Of a stretch of 64,000 bases of DNA, positions 30,283-41,400 are shown piece by piece. Location of the stretch: NCBI GenBank assembly GCA_018806985.1, contig JADANN010000108.1, positions 2,542,001 through 2,606,000 on the forward strand. The letters are read 5' to 3'. The notes beneath the pieces were generated by a model, which was given only the letters and a program-made list of their open reading frames with translations, had not been told where the DNA came from and searched no databases. The first letter of the stretch is position 1. Every line of letters begins with the position of its first letter. The position numbers were made by a program, and so were the translations under genes. This DNA comes from Angiostrongylus vasorum. Taxonomy: Eukaryota > Nematoda > Chromadorea > Rhabditida > Metastrongylidae.

Positions 30283-30650
30283 ATAGAGCGGATAGCACAG
30301 TGATAGTGGTGTCGGTCATTACGAGCATGGTGCTAGTTCGATTCCACTCTTGGCCCTCATCCCTCCGAGGTAGGGAAATTGGTAGCAGACCTGTCCGGGA
30401 AAAAATCACTCTCTACAAACCAACTGGGAACGCTCCAGCCCTGCTATTTCAGGACTCTAGGGAGGATTGCTCGACCAGCATTCTACGACTTCTAGATGAA
30501 ATGAAAATCCTCAAGCAGCAACCGAAGCCACACGTAAAAGTTGGAAGATCTCCGTGGATAATGGATGCGAGGAAACGAATCGAATGTGGGATGCGCTGGG
30601 ATCCGCACGGAAGACGTGAAGACGGGTTATATGAAACAAAAAAATAAATA
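30283..30650 (+). repeat. SINE-B copy, best example
   Basis: The head GAGCGGATAGCACAGTGATA, GTGG, then GCTAGTTCGATTCCAC, the core CCCTCATCCCTCCGAGGTAG, GGAAATTGG, the B block GGGAACGCTCCAGCCCTGCT and the tail ACGAATCGAATGTGGGATGC. It ends in A-rich AAAAAAATAAATAAATAG. Confidence 0.75.
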
Positions 30651-32354
30651 AATAGAAGTCCAGTTCTCTGGCATTTCGCTGCCATTTCCTTCAGAATCGC
30701 CATGAGGAATCATGGCCATCGTATTTAATAGGTGTTTATAAAAACTACGAAAGTAGAATTAGCATACGCTACATGACACTTCCAAATACTGGAAGTAGTG
30801 TGGTTGGACGGTGGACCACGTGGTACCATGTTGCAAAGCGTAGCACTTCATCGCTGGAGCGATAAGCTAAAGTCTATTCTATAGTCCTGCCACATTCTGA
30901 ATCCCTCGAATTCCCTGGCTATCAAATGGCCATCGTCTCCTCTCGAAATTTCTGCATCGCTCCGAGGTGTGGAGGAGAGGAATGAAGCGGGCGAGTCCGC
31001 CACTCGCCCTGGAATCGGGCGCGGGCCACGTCAATTGGGCGCTGAGTCTTATGCCGATATTGTTGGTCTCGAGCTACGTTCTTTCTGTTGGAACCTCAAC
31101 ACGCTTAAGAAAGTAGATGAAGGTCTGTCTCATCTGTGCTCCTCCACATTACACTCAGAATAATTCTCCAACGGCTGCAGTAGGCGGTTGAAGACTTTTG
31201 GAATCGAAATCCGATGATTAAGACATTGACTTTAACGAAACCGAATCCTATCTCTTTGAATCCTTAATGGGCACAAGGATGTCATACTGACTATATTTCC
31301 TTCTTATAGTTTTCTGATCCTCTGGATTCATTCCAGTGCGAAATTTGACGCGGATTTATTGATGTGGAGTCGGAAGAAATGAAAGCCCTTGTCTACGTCA
31401 ACACAACCACGCTCGTAGTCGTTTTAGAAAGCAACTGAGAAAACGGTGATTTCTTAGCGGTGATCATTTTCTCTACAGTACTATCGGCGCTATCCCAGTT
31501 GTGGATCTGGATATTGTGAGGTCTACGACATTCAATTACTTGAAGTTTACCTGGTAACCCATTATGTAGCGAGTTCCTTCTTCAATCTAGCGGACGGGTT
31601 TGTTGTCAGGGTTATGCATTTGGGCAAACGTCGGAGAATAGATCGAAATTTGGAACGATTTCCTTAAAGAAATATTTGTATGTTCACCGTACAGACCCAA
31701 TTTTCCTGCTGATCTTACCACATACTACTCAGTCTACAGTGATTGCCATGGGTTGTGCGCTTACGCGTACAGTCGTTGATGCCAACCCAATGCTTTATTA
31801 CACCTTCATACGAAAAATTTGCCCCTCGTAAGCAAGTCCCAAAAAATGAAGACTCTTGTTTATGCGCTGAAAGCATCTCCCTTTGATCATCGCTCTACTC
31901 TACCACTCAAATCTTTGCTTTGTTATCTGAAAGTGCTCAAGATTTCTAAAAATCTCTTCGGAGACGATAAACATGGAGAGAAAAACTCCTTAGTACCTTA
32001 CAGTTCCGTGTTTTATGATGAACGCAGAACAAAGCCGACAGTAGAATAGGTACATTTATAGAGATTTCTTTAGCGTTCATATAACCCATGGCTTAGTTTT
32101 GAAAAAGGGTTTTCGATACTTTGGAAGGTTTGACTATTCACGTTGACAGTTGGGGTGCTCCAATACTAGAAGTGCGTCCAATGGAGAATCCCTGCCTGTT
32201 TGTGTCGTGGTTGCTCTTGGAATTCTGAAATCAAGCTTTCTTGTGATATGTAAGTCATCTTCCTCTCATGGGAAGGATAACTGCATTGTAGGAAATAGTC
32301 AAGTCGTTCAAAATGGCACTGCGTGTTTTGTCGGCTTTTTTCTATAGCTCACAG

Positions 32355-32483
32355 TATTATCGTCATGGTTCAGATCTTGTGATGTTTCGGAAGCCAAATG
32401 ATGGTGATTGTTATGGATCTCGTGTCGTGAAGGCGAAGCCTCTGCCAACAAAATATGCCCAGAAGCTTTCGATGTCAGGAAAG
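32355..32483 (+). CDS. CWF19L2-like exon a
   Basis: Forty-three codons read [20 protein letters not shown] ... [15 protein letters not shown]. Acceptor CTCACAG, donor AAAG then GTATGT (phase 0 in and out). The open frame extends upstream to an ATG at 32313, but an acceptor is a better explanation because the family has a longer N-terminus. Confidence 0.88.
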
Positions 32484-35400
32484 GTATGTCAGTTCGTTAC
32501 TGCGTTCGCCTTCTCTCTCTGAGATTTCATAGTTGCCGAGTTCTTTCTCGGTTTGAAGCGTGAGCTTGTGTTGGGTTGAATTGAGCACACTATGTGGGAT
32601 GAGCCACGCATGAAATTCCAGCGAAAACACCATTTGAAAGATTTCATACCGTTATAGAATGACACCTATGTCATGTTATTGAGATAAATCAGAATTGTAG
32701 GTACGATTTTGCCAGTGTTTCTAGTTCTTCTATATTCTCTTTCGTTGGTGGATGATTTTAACGGTTGTACTCTTTCAGGACTTTGTGTCAAGTGGATGCG
32801 AAGGAGGTAGTAACACGAGCAGCAGAGCTTCATGCTCGTCGCCATCAATAGTACCTTTGACGGAGGACGAGAGAAATAAAATCCACGCAAAAATACTCAA
32901 AGCAGAAATGAAAGGAGATTTGGTGAGCTAAGTATCGGTTAAGTTCATTCACCTTCGCTGGTTTCTTCTTTTTTTGGACCGCTTTTTTGGTCTCTCATGT
33001 TCTCAATGAGATCTTCCAAAAGATTTTAGGTTTTTCTGATCGTTTTCGATGTTATTGTATAAGTTGTATTTGTGTCTCTATTAATTCCCGTAGCCTTTCC
33101 CTTTTACTCACATCACATAACAGTAAGAAAAACCACTTTGGATGGACATTTTGCATAATTGCACGAAACTACTCCACCTTTTTCCACACTAAGGATTTGT
33201 AGACTACCGCAAATTCGTATAAAAGGGTAAAGCTCTCAGCGATCCCTGATGCGCATGCATTCGACTTCATTAGGCGTCGCTAGAGGGGGAATGAATGCAT
33301 ATCTGGCCCTTACAATGAGTCGTGGTGCTCTACCGATGTATCGAGCCAATGCTGCTATATTCGCAGGCAAGTCTGGTATTAATTTGCCGACCCTGGAGGG
33401 ATGGAAGGCCTGGTGAGCCTCGGGAGAGGGGATCGATCCCACGCATATTGCAGGGAGTCTTCGACCACTGCGTCACGCGCAATTTATATAGTAGGTTAAA
33501 ATTAATCCTTATTATTGTTATGGCAGTTTACGCGTAGCATAAATGTAGCACAACGTTTCCTTACCATAAAAAAAATTCGAAATTATTGCGCTTATTTCAT
33601 TGATTCCTGTAGAATAAGGAGTTCCTATAATCGAATTAGTTAAACCTTTTTTCTCCCGTTCAAGCAGAAGTTCTTCTACTTTTGCCATTTTTATAAGAAC
33701 ACATTGAAAATTGTTTAACCATTCGTCTGCGAATAACTTGCCAAGGTGGTTTTCCATTTTATGGACCAAACTGACATAAATGATAGATAAAGCGGTTTGA
33801 ATGAATCAGCAGAACTTTAAACACTAAGGGAAAGGTAAGAAGTTTGAGCCACCTTGAATACATTTGCACTCATTTTAACCTAACTATGAACATGATAAGA
33901 ATTTGGAAGTTTTGTTGTCAATTGAAGGGCAGAGTCCGTATTGATGAGGAGATAGTGAGTTATTTTTTTCTCTATCCCATATGTTTTACCTGTGTCATTC
34001 ATTCATATATGTTCTTTATGGCTATTTCTTGTAACCGCAGAACGAGAGCTCCGACCAAACTTCTGCATAGACTTTTACCTCCTAGATGAGCACGTGCCAC
34101 TTTCCAGCGGTAAACAAGATAATCGTTGATTTAAACATCGTTGATAATTTGATCGTTATTTATAGTTGATTTTGGAGTGTTTGATTTTAACCCAAGAGAA
34201 TTTTGCTAACAACTATTTGTTTATGCTCTTCCATGGTAGCTTTAAATCCCTACAGAACCTTTTTTAGCTGTGATTTCTAGGCCTGGCGATTGTCATGATA
34301 TTAGATGTGGGGCTCTCGAAAATCACTCGCTGAGATGTGAAAGAATTTTAGACGAAGGTTTAAAATTACATTGTAAACGAAATGTGAGAATGTCTAAGCA
34401 TCACAATCGGCTAAATTCAGACATTCGAAATTTGATTTAAAGCATCTTGTTTGCAATTAAAATCAGATAATGCGCATGTATTCTGGTTCATCCGCAAGAT
34501 GTGTAACTACTATCCTACTGCTATTTGGCTAAGCTATTGCATAACGTAGATCTTAATAAACAAGTTTGAGGTCATGTTCAGAAAACTTCAAGCTGTTCAA
34601 AGAAAAGCATCCCAATCAAGCAGCGAAGATCTTAGTAAGCCATTATTCATACTTAAGAGCTAATGTGGGTGCACGTGGTGCAGTGCTCGGAGGAGCCATG
34701 CAATACATATGGGATCGATTCCCGCGCTTCAGAATTATTAAGCCTTCCATCCCTCCGGGGTTAGCAAATTGGTGCCAGACTCGTCTGCGAGGATAGCAGC
34801 ACTGGCTCGATATATCGGTAAGTCATCGCGAGTTATTGTAAAGACCAGATATGCCTTCAATCACTTCCAAACTGTGCTTAATGAAGTTGAATGCATGGTG
34901 TATCCCTCAGGGTTTGATCAACGCCAAGAGTTTTATCCTTCTTAAGGGTCAATAATAGCGTGTTCAGTTGAAGAGGCGAAGCACAACTAATTCTTTCTGA
35001 AATGTGTTAAACGTAGTAATTACCAAGAGTGTATTGTTGGATGTCTAACATACTGGTTTTGGGTCAACGATATTGATAGGTTTTATGGGGTGTATTAGCT
35101 TACGCATTTCCATTCTTTTCATACTTTCCACTTTTTAAGGAAGCTGTGGAAAAGCTCGGACGAAAACTGGAAGGCAAAGTCGAGAAGGACGATTCTGTAG
35201 TTTTACTGAAGCGTGATCGTTCTGGAAACGTGGTTCCTGCTCAAGGTAGCAAAGGGTCATCGAAATGTTTTGCAGAGTCCTCATCGCGAATTCATCGCGA
35301 ATATGGAAAGCAACAAAGTGTTGAAGAAATGATGCGGGAGGAAAAATCATCTACCGCTGAGGACCAGCTTATGCTCTTTCATCGGTCAATTATTGTAAGT

Positions 35401-38400
35401 TATTTTAGTTTCATAGTTGTGAAGTTGGAATGTTTTTTATATGTTTCCTGCCCAAGTAGCTTTCAGCTGAAACATTCTTTCAGAACGTTTGTTGTTTTTC
35501 GCTGAATATTTGTTTTTACGTTTTTCTCTTCGCGTACCTTCTGCTAAAGCATGTTTTCCTTTCACATAACCTTCAGCTGAAGATATTTTCCTATTCGTTT
35601 TAGTTGATCATGGATCTTCATAAAGGAGCGTTGGGTTTGTATTCACTTGGCTATGTAGTGGTCTAATAGCTAATTCTCTCCGTTCCAAGAACTAGATCCT
35701 GCGATCGCTGTGGGGAAGCCCAGCGAGCTATCCATGTTTACTTCTACATCGGGATCATAGAGAGCTAATAACAAGTATTATTTCCATACAAAAACACATA
35801 CACGGCAACAGTAGCTGACGCTTTGGCAGTATTGCCTTTTTCAGAGCCGTTGCATTATATTGTTGAGAACGGTAAGAGTATAGCCTTTCATGTGGAAAAT
35901 GTGGTGTCCTTCGCATCAACTGAATAAGCAAAACCTTTGAAGAAATAGAGACTTACCTCACATATATATTCAAATGAATTAGTGATTAACAATATTAGAG
36001 TCGTACAGATGAGAATTCGAATGAATAGTCTGGGCAATGGCAGTTTATAATTGGTCACATCGTATCTGTGGGTGGAAATTTCTGATGTTTCAGCTGTGTA
36101 ATTGTATCCCCCGTTTTGAAGTAAGGTACACTTTGTTGACTGGCAGTCAAAGGTTGTACACTCTTACGAAATGCCTACTAGAATTGTTCAGAGAAGTTAT
36201 GTATAACTCATCACTTTTGTCACTGGTCAAAGCTAGATAATGACATTAATCCTGTCTTATCTGTTATCGTACCTTTGATTTCTTTTCATTATACCGATCA
36301 TCTCTGTGTCGTGAAGGTAAGTCACTTCTTTTGAAATAGAAGAGAGGTGCTTTTTTCATACTCACCACACTCACGTTGCATATCAACTTCAGTCCATTCA
36401 TGTTCGAAGATAATTCTGCCTTTCGATTTTAGAGAAATATATCTTATAATTGACTTTCCCTCCCAACGGTTTACCGTCTCATCGTGGCTGGGAGGTGTTT
36501 CTGGTATCGCGCTGTGATGTAAAGCGGGGGATTCACACCCGCCATGGTCTCCCAAGCTGAGAAGGAGTCCGGCGTTTCCACCAGGAAGCCCGCTAAGATT
36601 ACACCAATACCAGGATCCACCACCGTCCTGGCATCATATTAGTCTCATTGTGGCAAATCTCTCTGATCCACAAGGGCGACAACTGCCTGTGCTGGTGACG
36701 ACCTAGGACTCTATCGAAACACAGTGGCTAAACCACCAAAAACTAAGAAACATGGAGATTATGCTGTGGGCCCGACAACAAGTGAGGACGGGCCGTCCGA
36801 CTATCCAAGTGTCTAAACTTGACTTCCCTTAATTGACATAAAGCCAGTAGATTCTTCAGACCATTGCTATTTGAACACAAGATTGTTTGATCGAGGTTAA
36901 ATTCTGTCCTTCTGTTGGTCGCGAATATTTCTCATTTCGGTTTTTTTCCTCAACACTCACATTTCGAACAGCGAAGCAACTTAGCAAAGAGGATTTTAGA
37001 GCGAAACGGTGTCAACGAATGTATCGTGGATGTTTTCGAACACCGCGGTTGTGTTGAAGAGTTCAAATATTTTATTGCATTTCCGGATTTTTGGAAATCT
37101 GATTCCTAACACCTACTCGACGAAATGACCTCTAAAGGAGTCATATGACTTCGTCAACGTTCTTATTTCGAACACGAAATGAGCTGAACAAGGCGTTATT
37201 CCGTCCACGTTGTAGTGGTATTCCCAACGTATTTATTCTCGCCTGCAGTTGCCGCAGTAATCGAAGAGTTATTTCCGTCAAAAAGTGATCGAACGGTATT
37301 AAAATTAAAATAACATTGTAAAAAAAGTTATGCATATCTTTGAAGCGATAATACGATGTCTGTTCATTAGGGCTGAAGAATTACCAATTCCCTCAAGTAT
37401 TGTGCTGTTCGGAAATTAATGCAGGATTCCATCCTGTATTTTCAGAGTGGCATATCTCAGGAATAAACTTTATTGGTCGAAAAAAGAAACCATTAGAACC
37501 TAAGTATACTTGTAAACGAGAAGCAAGTTTAGTATTAGTTACTTAAAATTTTAAACTTCTGGACGCGTTGTAATCTCAACGATTTGAACGCAATTCCAGC
37601 TGCGACTTGGTTTCTGAAGAATTTCAAGCATACGAAGATGTCGAGGTGCCTGAAAAAGTGGTACTCCATAGGCGTTTGATTTTGCGAGTATGAAGGGCGG
37701 ATCAGAGTTTCGTGGCCTAGCTTTTTCAAGTTTCATAGCATCAGTTGTCCAACGTCTAGTTGCGCATTAGCGTGAAGTAGGATTGGTGCTTTTCTGTTAA
37801 GCACTGCCGAGCTCAGAGTTTCTTTCCGCTTTCCAATTCTCTTTACATGCCACGAAACAGTTGAGACACATCGAATTCTTTAGCATATTCTTAGTTCTAT
37901 GTGCTTATGTATATTTGCTTCCACCAAAGCCTTCAATTTATCACCACGACTACCAGAATGATGTCTAGGACTTCCCTCACCTTCATCGTCGAGTTTTTCT
38001 CGCCAAAAATCTTCCAAAAATAAAGTTGCGAACTGCGTTAGGTATGACTTGCTTGGATCCATATCTCATTAGTGTTTCAAGCTGTTTGCATTTCCTACGG
38101 CCGAGATTGAATTCGTAGAAATAGGTTTGTCGAAATTACTGTCTTGATATCGGAAATTGTAACCCATGAGGTTCATCAAAAATACGACTTATGTCATAAT
38201 CCAATTATAAAGAGCCAAATTCATAAGGTAAGCTGGAATGTATTTATAATATTACAAGATTCGAGAAAATTGTTGCTAAAGCATATTCAAGAGAAATAAA
38301 GTCGCAGGTCCTAATTTCTGGTTTGCTTAATATTCCAACTATTAGGAAGTTATCGGCAGTTGTCAAAAAAGCTCATGTTGTGAGGGTGGTAGAACAACTA

Positions 38401-41400
38401 AATGTTTCGGAACTGTCCTTGTTTAAGCTAGCGCAATGTTAGTGTGGTGTTTTCCAAACATGATGACTGACGTTCCGGCGACTTCTTCTTCAGAGCCTAG
38501 ACGTACTATATGATACCCAGATTTTACTATTCGGTTGATAGTTCCTCATTCCAATGAAAGTCGAATTCAAAAAAGCAATCCTAAAATATACCTCTTCCAC
38601 TTTTTAGCTCCTTAGATGGAGTAAGGCCAATTGTATGTTTTTAACGCGCGATAATCAACGAACCTTACTCAGATCAGAAAACCAATCTGAGATAAGAGCC
38701 AATATCAATGTGATAGTCAAGCAGTCTTCTTTTCTACTCATTTTTGGATTTTTAAAATTAATCCAGAAAGCGTCAGTGGTTTTGTGCGCAGATGTTTTTT
38801 TGATTCCTGCCCCAGGGTTGTGACTACAACTTCAAAGTCGTCACTATTCTGCCTTTATGCTATATGCGTACCTAGAGGAATACTTGATCGAGTTTTCGAT
38901 ATTCCATTTAGCTGTTCTCTTATCCGGACACGAAGTGCTGTACCCGTCCCCATAACGTATTTCATCACCGCATGTCTTTCAAGACAGCAGATATATTGTA
39001 TCCAAACTCATGAACTCATGCCGTCTCCGTCTCTGCCGTCAGGGCAAATCGTGCAATCCTCCGTTTTACTTAGGCAGCAAAACAAGCGCTTCTGAAACAA
39101 CTGACGACGTAAAGTGTTGGCGTGATTTTCATAATTGCCACAGAGTTTTCCAGACCACTGTTTTTTTAGGCTCCTCTTGACAGCGATGCTTACGTCATTT
39201 GATATGAAGGGTACCTTTAAAGGGGTCTTCCCATTTAGATTTCGGATGGCGCTGTTTTGGTTATGATGCTCGGTTCTCCTTTTTCTGGCTGACCTAAGTG
39301 GCCGTTGTTCCATAATGTTTGAGATGGTTATTTATTGTGGAAAGTGTGGTGATCTCTTCTGTCTTTCCGCCTGTGCAAACGCTTGTAGCTGTTCGCTACA
39401 TGTTTCAGACAAGTGCTTTTTTATGTGTGAAAAATGACAAGAGAGGTATTCACCACTGCCTTTATTGCCTGGCTTTCGATACCATTTTCTGATGTACCCA
39501 CTTTCGGCAAGGTGCATTTGAACGATTAAGAATGGAATCCAGTTTTCTTTAGGTTTTTCTCGTGTAAACTTTATATACTCTGACTGTTTATTCAACAGTT
39601 CAAAGTATTTGTTCATCTCATTTTATGTAGAACAGACGACAAAACAACCATCTATGTATCGACAGTAGAGCAAACGACGACGGTTGAGAACTGGGACTTC
39701 CACCTTAGACATAAACGCAGTGACGACGCTTGGTGCCAGTCGTTGTCCCATTGCCAACCCCCCGATTTTCGCACAATGTCTTCTCCAGCACCCAAAAATT
39801 GAACAGCGAAAAAACTTTTTCTAAGAGATCCCACGTCCGACTTTCAATTAACCTCGGCATTGATTGAATAATTCTTTCTACTTCTGTTTAACAAACACGA
39901 GGTGTTGCTTTATTTCCTTATTTACGCACAAGCTGACGTTTCGGCGGATTTCGCCTTCCTCAGAGCCTGGAAAGGTCAAGTTGACAGCAATCTATTCGGC
40001 CAAACACCTCCATAACCGAGCAGAGAAAACGCTAAACCAAGATTTCAATCACATTAAACACAAAATAGCTTCTTTGCACACTAACCGCTTTCTATGAGAC
40101 TTCCACTGAGAAAGTCGCGTGGAGACCAACCGCACAGAATTCACATGGAAGCGTAATGTGCGCCTCCCATCAGAATAATAGGCTTATATATTGCCCACTA
40201 TCACGCGTGATAATGAGACATTCTTCCCTGCGGTTCATTTTCGGATTTCTGGAATTGATCCAGAACGCCTCGAGAGTTTTGCGCGCTTGTGTTCGCGATT
40301 CCCGTGCAAGGATCGTGACCCGTGACCCGTACTTCAAAGCCCTCCGCGTTATGTCTCTGGGTCCTATGCGTACCTAATGAGGTATTTGGTTTACGTTTAC
40401 CGACTAGTTGTTCTTTTTATGCAGACACAGAGTGGTCTACCCGTTTCGCCAATGTATTCGTCTCCGCACGCCTTACAGGAGATTAGATAAACTGTACCCG
40501 AGCTCGTGCAGTCACCGTCTCTATTATTAGGGCAAATTATGCAATTTTGCGTTGCACATAGACGGTCATATAGGCGGTTACGAACTAGCTGGCGCCTATG
40601 AGTTTCTCGGTGGCATTTCAACTACGTTTACCGAATTGTCTAGACCCGCCCTTCTTAAGCAGCGTTTTATAGCTGCACTTACATCATTTGAGGTGAAGGG
40701 TATGATAAATGGGACCTTTTTATCGCTAGAGTTGTCGTTTAGGGGCCTAGGATTTCCCCTACACCTATTCCGAGCTACAGTTTCGTAGCCATTAGAAATG
40801 GCTATTTGCCGTGCCAAGTTCCGGGACTCGTCTCTCTGCTCTCTTCCCTTGCATACATTGGTTGCTGTTCGAAACATGTTTCTTACAAGCGCCCTTTTAG
40901 TGTAAGAGAGCTGAGAGGAGAGGTAATGAACCAAGATGTTTTTTCTACTTGGCTTTCGGCACCACTTCGTAATGTAGCCATTTTCTGCCTTTTCTGACAT
41001 GTTAATTTGGACGTTCAGGAATGGAAGCCAGTTTTCTTTGGGTTTCTCTCGGGTGAACTTGATATACTTTGAATGTTCGTTCAACAACTCGAAACATTTG
41101 TCCATTTCCTTTTGTGCTGAGCAAAGAACAATACAGTCATCTATATATCTACAGTAGAGTAACGGCCCGAGATCGGTCCCCGGTGCTTCCACCTTAGACA
41201 TGAATGCAATGGCGAAGCTTGGTGCCAGTCGTTGTTCCATTGCCAGCCCTCTCGTTTGTGCGTAATACCTTCCGGACCATCTGAAGATTGAGCAGCTCAA
41301 GCATTCTTTCAAGAGTGCCATCAACTGCTCTATCTTGAAGCCATACATGTTTATTTCTCCTTCTTGTTTTATAAGGAGTTCGAATATGGCGGAGTCATTC

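Larger units (their letters stand above)
22980..32354. other. Repeat-rich space between two divergent genes
   Basis: It lies between the last identified minus-strand rimb-1 exon and the first identified plus-strand CWF19L2 exon. It must hold, or be crossed by, the missing 5' exons of one or both genes, and I could not identify them. Recognisable content: SINE-A head 23528-23665, PLE inverted pair 23740-24815, SINE-B copies 25565-25905, 27640-27780, 27930-28265 and 30283-30650, and a 31-bp tandem duplication at 29290-29352. A faint RTE-like reverse-transcriptase tail may lie at 27190-27400 (plus). Short frames at 28986-29213, 29426-29872 and 30969-31163 have no recognisable domain. Confidence 0.5.

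Noticed and set aside
32150..32347. 66-codon open frame just upstream of the first CWF19L2-like exon
   Set aside because: Its donor (ATAT then GTAAGT) is in phase 1 and cannot join the phase-0 exon at 32355. No family similarity.
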